Assembly (NCBI GenBank): GCA_024742655.1
Contig: JANSYB010000094.1
Coordinates: forward strand, 1 to 7,330
Reading direction: 5' to 3'
DNA: 7,330 nt
DNA from: Paracoccaceae bacterium
Lineage (GTDB): Bacteria; Pseudomonadota; Alphaproteobacteria; Rhodobacterales; Rhodobacteraceae
The notes beneath the pieces were generated by a model, which was given only the letters and a program-made list of their open reading frames with translations, searched no databases and was not told the origin of the DNA. Positions 1 through 6,186 of this stretch are shown here, piece by piece. Within the stretch, counting starts at the first letter, position 1; each line of letters starts with the position of its first letter. The position numbers were made by a program, and so were the translations under genes.

Positions 1-396
1 GGGGCCTCCGCGGCCAATTACTATCCGGCGGTGGGGGAGCGTCTGTCCTGCCGGATGGATCTGCCGCAGCATGGGGGCGTGGCCAATGCCATTGGCGCGG
101 TGGTGGGCCGGGTCACGATCCGACGCCAGGGCACCGTGACCAGCCCGTCGGAGGGGCGTTACCGTGTGCATTTCGAAACCGGCCCCGAGGATTTCAACGA
201 GGCCGAGACCGCGATGGGCGCCCTGCAAGCGGCGCTGGAGGCCGAGGCGCGCCGAGAGGCGGAACTGGCCGGTGCCGAAGATATCCACGTCACGCTATCT
301 CGTGACATCAAACGCGCCGAGGCCGAAGCCCGGGAGGTCTTTCTCGAAGCGGAGATCACCGTCGAGGCCAGTGGGCGGCCCAGGATTGCGATTTGA
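1..396 (+). CDS. Hydantoinase/oxoprolinase family protein, C-terminal end (5' truncated)
   Basis: The reading frame is open from base 1 and ends in TGA at 394-396, giving the last 131 residues of a longer protein whose start lies left of the window. The visible part begins GASAANYYPAVGE, followed by an ANAIGAVVGRV segment (residues 28-38), a beta-rich stretch, an acidic alanine-rich helix (about 64-95) and a terminal EAS-GRPRIAI. From memory this matches the C-terminus of alphaproteobacterial HyuA-like hydantoinase/oxoprolinase proteins (ASKHA-fold, often ATP-dependent enzymes opening cyclic amides such as hydantoins or 5-oxoproline). The ATPase and catalytic parts are not visible, so substrate cannot be inferred. 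A GTG at position 31 is an internal codon, because homologous-looking sequence continues upstream of it. The gene converges on the LysR gene with only 4 bases between stops, so no separate terminator fits there. Family call is moderately sure. Confidence 0.62.
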   Translation, partial: GASAANYYPAVGERLSCRMDLPQHGGVANAIGAVVGRVTIRRQGTVTSPSEGRYRVHFETGPEDFNEAETAMGALQAALEAEARREAELAGAEDIHVTLSRDIKRAEAEAREVFLEAEITVEASGRPRIAI

Positions 397-400
397 ATAC

Positions 401-1297
401 TCAAAGTGACATGAGCCAGTCTCTGACCTGTTCGGCCTGCGCGCTGAGTGGACTGCTGGAGGACCACACCAGATAAAACCCTGCCCCGGTATTCCATGCC
501 CATTCATTGCGCCGTACCAGCAATCCCTGCGCGATCAGGTGATCCGTCACGTGATGCCAGCCAAAGGCAAAGCCCTCGCCCGCGATCGCGGCCTGCAGAA
601 CGAGCGCATAGTCATTCAGCCGCAAGCCGGTTTTGGGCTCGGTATAAGGCACCTTCCAATGGGCGAAGAAGTCGGCCCAGCCGGGACGCTCCCGAATGGG
701 CTCCTCAAGGTGAATCAGAGACTGATTGAGCAGGTTTCCGATGGTTCTGAGGTTGACCGCCGCCGCGTTCACGCGGGGTGCGGCGATAGGCGAAATCATT
801 TCAGGGGCGATCAGGTGACTCTCGCAGCCTGGCCAGCTTCCGTTCCCGCGGCGAATGGCCAATGAAATGCCTTCCGCGTCAATGTCGGGTTCCCGCTCAG
901 AGGTTTGCAGCCGCAGGTCGATATCGGGATGGGCCTCGTGAAACTCGGCCAGCCGCGGTACCATCCAGTAATGGGCGAAGGCGGTCGAGGCCGAAAGTGT
1001 GACATGTGCCTGTGCACTGCGCTGGGCCAGCATCGAGGCCGTCCCATGGATGCGCGCAAAGGCACTGGATACCTCGTTGTAAAGTCGTTCACCTGCCTGG
1101 GTCAGCGTGACCGACCGGTGAGCGCGGGCAAAAAGACGCGTGCCCAGTGAGCCCTCCAATTGCTTGATCGCCGCTGAAACCGCAGGCTGTTGTACATTCA
1201 ATTCCCGTGCGGCGTGCGTGAAGGAACCGGTGCGCGCGGCTGCCTCGAACACCAGAAGGTGACGCGGGGATGAGACAAGCTTCCAAAGGTCTTGCAT
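401..1297 (-). CDS. LysR-type transcriptional regulator (GcvA / choline-sulfate-regulator-like)
   Basis: This 298-residue protein has the usual LysR length and layout. A winged helix-turn-helix occupies about residues 13-72 (FEAAARTGSFTHAARELNV, then QQPAVSAAIKQLEGSLGTRLF), followed by a linker helix. The periplasmic-binding-protein-like effector domain runs from about 97 to 298, with HYWMVPRLAEFHEAHPDIDL (109-128), SLAIRRGNGSWPG (145-157) and LNDYALVLQAAIAGEGFAFGW (about 227-247). These segments resemble the GcvA subgroup, including regulators linked to choline sulfate use; this is recollection, not a search. It is divergent from the MttB-family gene with 89 bases between starts, the classic arrangement of a LysR regulator and the operon it controls. 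The start at 1297 gives the normal spacing to the helix-turn-helix. No good Shine-Dalgarno sequence precedes it, and a perfect inverted repeat overlaps the start codon, suggesting autoregulation. The effector is unknown. Confidence 0.93.
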   Translation of the reverse strand: MQDLWKLVSSPRHLLVFEAAARTGSFTHAARELNVQQPAVSAAIKQLEGSLGTRLFARAHRSVTLTQAGERLYNEVSSAFARIHGTASMLAQRSAQAHVTLSASTAFAHYWMVPRLAEFHEAHPDIDLRLQTSEREPDIDAEGISLAIRRGNGSWPGCESHLIAPEMISPIAAPRVNAAAVNLRTIGNLLNQSLIHLEEPIRERPGWADFFAHWKVPYTEPKTGLRLNDYALVLQAAIAGEGFAFGWHHVTDHLIAQGLLVRRNEWAWNTGAGFYLVWSSSSPLSAQAEQVRDWLMSL

Positions 1298-1310
1298 AAT
1301 CTGAGATTAT
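1296..1310. promoter_or_regulatory. Candidate LysR operator: perfect inverted repeat with T-N11-A spacing
   Basis: The sequence reads ATAATC-TGA-GATTAT, two perfect 6-base arms around a 3-base centre. It contains the T-N11-A pattern (T1297 to A1309) typical of LysR-family binding sites. It overlaps the start codon of the LysR gene (1295-1297 on the complement) and any -10 element of that gene, as expected for an autorepression site. A second, wider inverted repeat, TCTGAG (1300-1305) and CTCAGA (1318-1323), overlaps it towards the methyltransferase gene and might be a secondary contact site. Function is inferred from pattern and position only. Confidence 0.55.
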
Positions 1311-1386
1311 CCAAACCCTCAGAATTTACAAGGATCACGGGTCATATCCACTGCGATAGATTGATTCAAAACAGGGAGAGGCTTTC
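1298..1386. promoter_or_regulatory. Divergent promoter region between the LysR gene and the mttB-family operon
   Basis: This 89-base non-coding region is AT-richer than the genes around it and must hold promoters for both directions. On the minus strand, TTGTAA (complement of 1326-1331), a 16-base spacer and TAATCT (complement of 1304-1309) form a weak sigma-70-like pair. GATAAT (complement of 1307-1312) is a closer -10 match but lacks a good -35. Either would start transcription at or within a few bases of the LysR ATG. On the plus strand, TAGATT (1357-1362) is the best -10-like hexamer and has no good -35, as is common for promoters that need a LysR activator. A Shine-Dalgarno AGGGAG at 1373-1378 sits 8 bases before the methyltransferase ATG. 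Confidence 0.5.
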
Positions 1387-2904
1387 ATGGCCAGACGTGC
1401 GAGAACACGGCGCGATACGAGCCGGCCCATCGGCGTGGCGCCACCGTCGCCATTCGTGCAGCGAAACCTTCCGTTCTTTGATGTGATTGATGAAGAAACC
1501 TTTGTGAGGCTCGAGGCACAGGTTGACTGGCTGATCGAGTCGGTGGGCATTGAATTCCGGGACGATCCCGAAGCTCATCGTATCTGGAAAGAGGCAGGTG
1601 CAGACATTCAGGAGACCCGTGTCCGCGCCGATGCGCAGTGGATTCGCGCGCTGTGCCGCAAAGCGCCGAGTGAATTCACCCAGATCGCCCGCAACCCCGA
1701 CCGGTCCGTCAGGATCGGGGGTATGAACCAGGTCTTTGCGCCCATCTACGGGGCGCCTTTCGTGCGCGACCTGAAGGGCGGGCGACGCTATGGCGACATG
1801 GAGGCCTTCGAGAAGCTGGTCAAACTCGCCTATATGCATCCCAACCTGCATCACACCGGGCTTGTGATCTGCGAGCCCTGCGATGTGCCGGTCAGCCATC
1901 GTCACCTGGATATGGTGTACGCGCACATGACGCTGTCGGACAAACCGCATCTGGGCGCCATCACCGAGATGAGCCGCGCACAGGACAGCGTAGACATGGC
2001 CGAGATCCTGCACGGGCGCGAGGTCATGGACGAAAATTGCGTCATCATGGGCAACGTGAACACCAACTCACCCCTGCTGGTGGACAAGGTCGTCAGCCAG
2101 GCGATCCAGGTCTATTGCGGCCGTGGGCAGGGGATCGTCGTGGTGCCGTTCATCCTGTCGGGGGCCATGGGGCCAGTCAGCACGGCGGCCAGCGTGACAC
2201 AGGCGATGGCCGAGGCGATGATGTGTTGTGCTTTCGCACAGCTTGTCCGGCCCGGCGCGCCCTTTGTTCTGGGCAATTTCCTGTCGTCCATGAGCCTGAA
2301 AAGCGGGGCGCCCACCTTCGGGATGCCGGAACCGTTGCTGAGCAACTATGCCATTGGCCAGATGGCCCGGCGCGTGGGTCTGCCGCTGCGCTGTGGCGGG
2401 TCACTGACGGCCAGCAAGATCGAGGATGCACAGGCGGCCTATGAATCTGCCGATTCGATGCAATCCACTGCGCTGGCGGGGGCGCATTTCGTGCTGCATG
2501 CGGCGGGCTGGCTGGAAGGCGGGCTTTGCACCGGTTTTGAAAAGCTGGTGATGGATGCCGATCGTCTTGGCGGGTACCAGAAACTGCTGGGCGGGCTGGA
2601 TGCCAGCGATGAGGCGCTGGCGCGCGATGCCTATGACGAGGTCGAGCCGGCCGGGCATTTCCTTGGGTGTGCCCATACGATGCGAAACTACCAAACGGCC
2701 TTTTACGAACCTGCGTTGAGCGACAGCGAGAATGTCGAAAGCTGGGAAGAGGGCGGATCAAAGGACATGCGCGCCCGTGCGTATGATAGATGGAATGCGA
2801 TGCTGAACACATATGAGCAACCTGCCATCGACGAGGCCACGCACGAGGCTTTGAGAGATTACATCGCCAGGCGAAAGCGCGAAATTCCCGAAGCGTGGTA
2901 TTGA
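1387..2904 (+). CDS. MttB-family (COG5598-type) trimethylamine methyltransferase-like protein, non-pyrrolysine
   Basis: The 505-residue protein matches the length and motifs of the MttB superfamily. Seen motifs are an N-terminal arginine-rich segment; [11 protein letters not shown] (119-129); [17 protein letters not shown] (132-148); [10 protein letters not shown] (185-194); [22 protein letters not shown] (about 256-277); [13 protein letters not shown] (286-298); [14 protein letters not shown] (379-392); and [20 protein letters not shown] (423-442). Family members transfer a methyl group from a methylated amine to the cobalt of a corrinoid protein. Archaeal MttB uses pyrrolysine encoded by an in-frame amber codon. 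Here the frame runs without TAG to a TGA stop, so this belongs with non-pyrrolysine members, of which characterised ones demethylate quaternary amines such as glycine betaine, proline betaine or carnitine. The ATG at 1387 has AGGGAG 8 bases upstream. No corrinoid protein or corrinoid-to-folate methyltransferase is encoded in the window; they may lie to the right. Family assignment is strong; substrate is unknown. Confidence 0.9.
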   Translation: MARRARTRRDTSRPIGVAPPSPFVQRNLPFFDVIDEETFVRLEAQVDWLIESVGIEFRDDPEAHRIWKEAGADIQETRVRADAQWIRALCRKAPSEFTQIARNPDRSVRIGGMNQVFAPIYGAPFVRDLKGGRRYGDMEAFEKLVKLAYMHPNLHHTGLVICEPCDVPVSHRHLDMVYAHMTLSDKPHLGAITEMSRAQDSVDMAEILHGREVMDENCVIMGNVNTNSPLLVDKVVSQAIQVYCGRGQGIVVVPFILSGAMGPVSTAASVTQAMAEAMMCCAFAQLVRPGAPFVLGNFLSSMSLKSGAPTFGMPEPLLSNYAIGQMARRVGLPLRCGGSLTASKIEDAQAAYESADSMQSTALAGAHFVLHAAGWLEGGLCTGFEKLVMDADRLGGYQKLLGGLDASDEALARDAYDEVEPAGHFLGCAHTMRNYQTAFYEPALSDSENVESWEEGGSKDMRARAYDRWNAMLNTYEQPAIDEATHEALRDYIARRKREIPEAWY

Positions 2905-2919
2905 GAGGCCAGGTGTGTA

Positions 2920-2956
2920 TTGGGGGCCAGCCCCCAAGCCCCCGGAGTATTTGGGG
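2920..2956 (+). repeat. GC-rich hairpin with GGAGTATTT tail, Rhodobacteraceae-type intergenic element
   Basis: Between the methyltransferase stop and kbl, TTGGGGG (2920-2926) and CCCCCAA (2931-2937) form a perfect 7-bp stem with a 4-base loop. A second C-run (2939-2943), GGAGTATTT (2944-2952) and GGGG (2953-2956) follow, so the C-run could pair with either the first G-run or the later GGGG, giving mutually exclusive structures. I recall near-identical C-run plus GGAGTATTT segments in many intergenic regions of Rhodobacteraceae. That is recollection and cannot be tested inside one window. It might attenuate transcription, terminate it partly, or protect mRNA ends. It is not a classic terminator, because only three T residues follow and not directly after the first stem. 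Confidence 0.5.
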
Positions 2957-2971
2957 AACGATGAAACAGCC

Positions 2972-2980
2972 AGGGAGGTG
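2972..2980 (+). promoter_or_regulatory. Strong Shine-Dalgarno fixing the kbl start
   Basis: AGGGAGGTG includes GGAGGTG, a close match to the 16S anti-Shine-Dalgarno. Five bases separate GGAGG from the ATG at 2984. It decides that start over the in-frame GTG at 2915, which would add 23 residues (with [13 protein letters not shown]) that come from the intergenic hairpin element. Confidence 0.85.
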
Positions 2981-2983
2981 GAC

Positions 2984-4186
2984 ATGGCCAGCGCAGCAAA
3001 GCGATTTGACGCCGATCTTGCCGGGCGACTGGACAGCCTGCGCCAGGACGGTCTTTACAAGGAGGAGCGGGTCATCACCTCGATGCAGGCGGGTGAGGTG
3101 CAGTTGGCGGACGGCCAGAGTGTCGTCAACCTGTGCGCCAACAACTATCTCGGGCTGGCCGACAACCCCGAGATCATCGCAGCGGCGCAGGACGCGCTGG
3201 ACCGCTACGGTTTCGGCATGGCCTCGGTTCGGTTCATCTGCGGTACGCAGGAAGAGCACAAGCAGCTCGAGGCGCGGATCGCGGCGTTTCTCGGGATGGA
3301 GGATGCCATCCTCTATGCTGCGGCGTTTGATGCGAATACAGGTTTGTTCGAGACGATTCTGGGACCAGAGGATGCGGTGATCTCGGACGCATTGAACCAC
3401 GCCAGCATCATCGACGGCATCCGTCTTTGCAAGGCGCAGCGATATCGTTACGCGAATTCCGATATGGCCGATCTGGAGCGATGTCTGCAAGAGGCTGGAG
3501 GCGCGCGCCATCGCCTGATTGCGACGGACGGGGTGTTTTCCATGGATGGCTACATTGCAAAGCTGGACGCGATTTGTGACCTGGCAGAGCGCTATGACGC
3601 GATGGTGATGGTGGATGATTGCCACGCCACGGGATTCATGGGTGCGACGGGGCGCGGAAGCCACGAGCAGTGCGGCGTGATGGGCCGGGTGGATATCCTG
3701 ACCGGGACTTTGGGCAAGGCGTTGGGTGGTGCGTCCGGGGGATATACCGCGGCGTCGAAGGAGGTCGTGGACTGGTTGCGACAGCGGTCTCGTCCTTATC
3801 TGTTTTCGAACACGCTGGCGCCGGTCATCGCGGCGGCCTCGCTGAAGGTGTTCGACCTGTTGGACACGCGCGGTGAGGCGTTGCGCGCGCAACTGTGGGA
3901 CAACGCCGCCTATTTCCGCGACCGGATGGGGCGGCTGGGCTTTGAACTTCTGCCCGGTGAGCATGCGATCATCCCGGTCATGTTGCGCGACCCGAAGCTG
4001 GCTCAGGAAATGGCCGCACGACTGAACGATCACGGGGTCTATGTCACGGCCTTCAGTTTTCCTGTGGTTCCCAAGGGACAGGACCGGATTCGCACCCAGA
4101 TGAGCGCGGCCCTGACCCGCGATATGCTGGACCGCGCGATCGACGCGTTCGAGATCGTCGGGCGCGAACTGGGGGTCATTTCGTGA
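2984..4186 (+). CDS. kbl: Glycine C-acetyltransferase (2-amino-3-ketobutyrate CoA ligase)
   Basis: Kbl converts 2-amino-3-oxobutyrate and CoA to glycine and acetyl-CoA, the second step of threonine breakdown after Tdh; it is a cytosolic PLP homodimer. The 400-residue length matches E. coli Kbl (398). Visible family features are [15 protein letters not shown] (48-62), [21 protein letters not shown] (about 77-97), [14 protein letters not shown] (134-147) with H139 stacking on [14 protein letters not shown] (210-220) with the aspartate that holds the PLP ring, and [15 protein letters not shown] (242-256) with K245 as the Schiff-base lysine. [10 protein letters not shown] (366-375) carries an arginine in the usual substrate-carboxylate position. 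These features separate it well from 5-aminolevulinate synthase and biotin BioF, and the nearby Tdh gene supports Kbl. Its stop overlaps the next start by one base, implying translational coupling. It is separated from the methyltransferase gene by 79 bases that contain the hairpin element. Confidence 0.95.
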   Translation: MASAAKRFDADLAGRLDSLRQDGLYKEERVITSMQAGEVQLADGQSVVNLCANNYLGLADNPEIIAAAQDALDRYGFGMASVRFICGTQEEHKQLEARIAAFLGMEDAILYAAAFDANTGLFETILGPEDAVISDALNHASIIDGIRLCKAQRYRYANSDMADLERCLQEAGGARHRLIATDGVFSMDGYIAKLDAICDLAERYDAMVMVDDCHATGFMGATGRGSHEQCGVMGRVDILTGTLGKALGGASGGYTAASKEVVDWLRQRSRPYLFSNTLAPVIAAASLKVFDLLDTRGEALRAQLWDNAAYFRDRMGRLGFELLPGEHAIIPVMLRDPKLAQEMAARLNDHGVYVTAFSFPVVPKGQDRIRTQMSAALTRDMLDRAIDAFEIVGRELGVIS

Positions 4187-5103
4187 TGGTTCTGCCCTCT
4201 GTCATCGGGGCCATCGGCGACACGCCATTGGTCGAATTGAGCCGGATCAGAGACGATCTTGGGCTCAATGGGCGCCTTCTGGCCAAGCTCGATTACCTCA
4301 ACCCCGGCTTTTCCAAGAAGGATCGCGCGGCAAAGGCGATCATCGAGGAGGCGCAGGACAGCGGTGAGTTGGTCGATGGCCAGGTGGTGGTCGAACTGAC
4401 CTCCGGCAACATGGGGACCGGGTTGGCGATTGTCTGCAGCATTCTTGGTCACCCTTTCGTGGCGGTGATGAGCGAAGGCAATTCCGAAGAGCGTGCCCGG
4501 ATGATGCGGGCGCTGGGGGCCGAGGTGGTGCTTGTGCCGCAAGCCGAAGGCGCGAAGCCCGGCGAGGTGTCGGGTGCCGATCTGGCATTGGTGGAGGAGG
4601 CCGCGCAGCGCATCACCGAAGAACGTGGCGCCTTTCGCGCAGATCAATTTGCACGCGCGGGCAATCCCCGGGCGCATGAAACCGGCACAGCGCCCGAGAT
4701 CTGGGAACAATCGGGGGGTGCGCTGACAGCGTTTTGCGATTTCATCGGCTCGGGCGGGACGCTGGGTGGGGCCGCGCATTTCTTCGCCGCCAGGAATGTG
4801 CGCTGCTACGCGGTAGAGCCCGACAAGGCAGAGCATCCGATCCAGGGCGGTGGTTACTCCATGCCGGATCTTCTGCATCTGAAAGAGGCAGAATTGGCTG
4901 GTACAGTCCCTGTTTCGGGTCAAGAGGCCGCGCATCATGCCCGCCTTCTGGCGCGGCGCGAGGGCATTTTCGGGGGCTACTCCGCTGGGGCCAACCTCGC
5001 GGCGGCGGTGGGATTGCTTCAGGGCCCTGAAATGGGCGGCTGCGTCGCCGTTGTCGTTTGTGACAGCGGGCTGAAATACCTCTCGACGGATTTGTGGGGG
5101 TGA
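4186..5103 (+). CDS. Cysteine synthase-like PLP-dependent enzyme (fold type II)
   Basis: This 305-residue protein has the layout of O-acetylserine sulfhydrylase / cystathionine beta-synthase enzymes. It shows IGDTPLVEL near the N-terminus and [11 protein letters not shown] (39-49), with K45 as the PLP lysine. TSGNMG (72-77) is the substrate-binding loop, GSGGTLGG (188-195) grips the PLP phosphate, [10 protein letters not shown] lies near residues 262-271, and [12 protein letters not shown] is at the C-terminus with S294 facing the pyridine nitrogen. The loop has methionine where CysK and CysM usually have threonine (TSGNTG), so sulfhydrylase activity should not be assumed. Enzymes of this fold carry out beta-replacement or beta-elimination on serine- or threonine-like substrates. 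The gene starts at ATG 4186 inside the kbl stop (TGATG) and ends 2 bases before tdh. It therefore lies between two genes of one pathway, and its job probably concerns threonine, serine or a related hydroxy-amino acid. The alternative GTG at 4183 adds one residue and is less likely. Confidence 0.83.
   Translation: MVLPSVIGAIGDTPLVELSRIRDDLGLNGRLLAKLDYLNPGFSKKDRAAKAIIEEAQDSGELVDGQVVVELTSGNMGTGLAIVCSILGHPFVAVMSEGNSEERARMMRALGAEVVLVPQAEGAKPGEVSGADLALVEEAAQRITEERGAFRADQFARAGNPRAHETGTAPEIWEQSGGALTAFCDFIGSGGTLGGAAHFFAARNVRCYAVEPDKAEHPIQGGGYSMPDLLHLKEAELAGTVPVSGQEAAHHARLLARREGIFGGYSAGANLAAAVGLLQGPEMGGCVAVVVCDSGLKYLSTDLWG
5096..5103 (+). promoter_or_regulatory. Shine-Dalgarno of tdh inside the preceding gene's stop region
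   Basis: GGGGGTGA overlaps the last codons and the TGA stop of the PLP-enzyme gene and lies five bases (from the G-run) before ATG 5106. This placement favours 5106 over the upstream in-frame GTG at 5094 and over the internal ATG at 5118. The latter would give the same 341 residues as E. coli Tdh but would put the site about 17 bases away. It implies coupled translation. Confidence 0.6.
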
Positions 5104-5105
5104 GC

Positions 5106-6143
5106 ATGCAGAACCAGATGAAGGCGCTTGTGAAATCGCGACCGGAACCAGGCCTTTGGATGGAGCATGTTCCGGTACCCGAACCGGGGCCGAGCGATGT
5201 TCTGATCAAGGTAAGGAAATCCGCCATCTGTGGGACGGATGTGCATATCTGGAAATGGGACGAGTTCAGCGCGAAAACCGTACCGGTGCCGATGGTCGTC
5301 GGCCACGAATTCGTGGGCGAGATCGTGGACATGGGCGCAGCGGCGACCAAGTACCGGATCGGCCAGCGGGTGAGCGGGGAGGGGCATATCGTCTGCGGGA
5401 CCTGCCGCAACTGTCGAGCGGGGCGCGGGCACCTGTGCCGCAACACCAAGGGCGTGGGTGTCAATCGCCCCGGAAGTTTCGCCGAATACCTGTGCATTCC
5501 CGAGAGTAACGTCGTGCCGATCCCCGAGGATATCCCGGATGAGATCGCGGCCATCTTCGACCCGTTCGGCAACGCTGTGCATACTGCGCTGAGTTTCGAT
5601 CTGGTGGGCGAGGACGTGCTGGTGACCGGTGCGGGGCCCATCGGGATCATGGGCGCGCTGGTGGCGCAGAAGGTGGGCGCGCGCAAGGTGGTGATCACCG
5701 ACATCAACCCCTATCGCCTGAACCTCGCGCACAAGATGGGTGTGCAGCACGTGGTCGATGTCAGCAAGCAACAGTTGCGCGACGTGATGGACGATATCGG
5801 CATGACCGAAGGCTTTGACGTGGGGCTGGAGATGTCGGGGGCCAGTGCCGCCATGCAGCAGATGATCGCACGGATGAACAACGGCGGCAAAGTGGCATTG
5901 CTGGGCATCGCGCCTACCGAATTCCCGGTCGACTGGAACACCGTCATTTTCAGGATGCTGCATATCAAGGGCATCTACGGCCGCGAGATGTACGAGACCT
6001 GGTACAAGATGATCGCGCTGGTGCAATCGGGGCTCGATGTGTCAGGCCTGATCACGCACCGGATTTCCATCGACGATTTCGAACAGGGTTTTGCCGCGAT
6101 GATCTCGGGCAATTCGGGCAAGGTCGTGATGGATTGGGATTGA
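5106..6143 (+). CDS. tdh: L-threonine 3-dehydrogenase
   Basis: Tdh oxidises L-threonine with NAD+ to 2-amino-3-oxobutyrate, which Kbl cleaves. The 345-residue zinc medium-chain dehydrogenase aligns by eye with E. coli Tdh along its whole length with an offset of four residues. Catalytic zinc and proton-relay residues are present in [11 protein letters not shown] (C42, T44, H47) and GHEFVGE (H67, E68). The four structural zinc cysteines are C97, C100, C103 and C111. D152 in [10 protein letters not shown] (151-160) fits the Tdh-specific segment. The Rossmann motif is TGAGPIG (174-180), and D199 in ITDINPYRL gives the acidic residue expected for NAD preference. MYETWYKM and a late [10 protein letters not shown] also match Tdh. 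It follows the PLP-enzyme gene by 2 bases. Butanediol or sorbitol dehydrogenase are possible relatives, but the detailed match and adjacent kbl make Tdh very likely. Confidence 0.95.
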   Translation: MQNQMKALVKSRPEPGLWMEHVPVPEPGPSDVLIKVRKSAICGTDVHIWKWDEFSAKTVPVPMVVGHEFVGEIVDMGAAATKYRIGQRVSGEGHIVCGTCRNCRAGRGHLCRNTKGVGVNRPGSFAEYLCIPESNVVPIPEDIPDEIAAIFDPFGNAVHTALSFDLVGEDVLVTGAGPIGIMGALVAQKVGARKVVITDINPYRLNLAHKMGVQHVVDVSKQQLRDVMDDIGMTEGFDVGLEMSGASAAMQQMIARMNNGGKVALLGIAPTEFPVDWNTVIFRMLHIKGIYGREMYETWYKMIALVQSGLDVSGLITHRISIDDFEQGFAAMISGNSGKVVMDWD

Positions 6144-6170
6144 ACGCCCTGCGCGGCGGCACGGAACACA

Positions 6171-6179
6171 AGGAAAGGA
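6171..6179 (+). promoter_or_regulatory. Ribosome binding site of the FAD oxidoreductase gene
   Basis: The purine run AGGAAAGGA ends 7 bases before ATG 6187. It supports that start and hence an N-terminal lead of about 26 residues before the FAD-binding motif. The 43-base gap to tdh shows no convincing terminator, so read-through from tdh is likely. Confidence 0.65.
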
Positions 6180-6186
6180 TACCGAT

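Noticed and set aside
539..865. Plus-strand 108-codon frame inside the LysR region.
   Set aside because: Opposite strand of a complete LysR gene with conserved domains; its translation resembles nothing and has no ribosome binding site of note.
1332..1349. GGAT/ATCC inverted repeat in the divergent promoter region as another LysR site.
   Set aside because: Arms are only 4 bases and the spacing does not give T-N11-A; expected by chance.
1387..2904. Possible pyrrolysine-encoding amber codon in the MttB-family gene.
   Set aside because: No in-frame TAG occurs; the frame is uninterrupted from ATG to a TGA stop at the normal family length.
2915..2983. In-frame GTG at 2915 as an earlier kbl start.
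   Set aside because: The extra residues derive from the intergenic hairpin element, are absent from Kbl proteins, and the strong ribosome binding site at 2972-2980 points to 2984.
2177..4033. A 618-codon open frame on the minus strand opposite the 3' half of the mttB-family gene and nearly all of kbl.
   Set aside because: It lies opposite two clearly recognised genes, crosses the gap between them, is rich in arginine, proline and histidine, and shows no known motif. Long antisense frames are common opposite GC-rich coding sequence.
5019..6026. A 335-codon minus-strand frame opposite tdh and the end of the PLP-enzyme gene.
   Set aside because: Histidine-rich translation with no domain, opposite a strongly conserved tdh; shadow of the real gene.
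6144..6186. CGCC/GGCG inverted repeat (6145-6148 with 6155-6158) as a terminator after tdh.
   Set aside because: Only a 4-bp stem, with no T-run following; read-through into the oxidoreductase gene is more likely.
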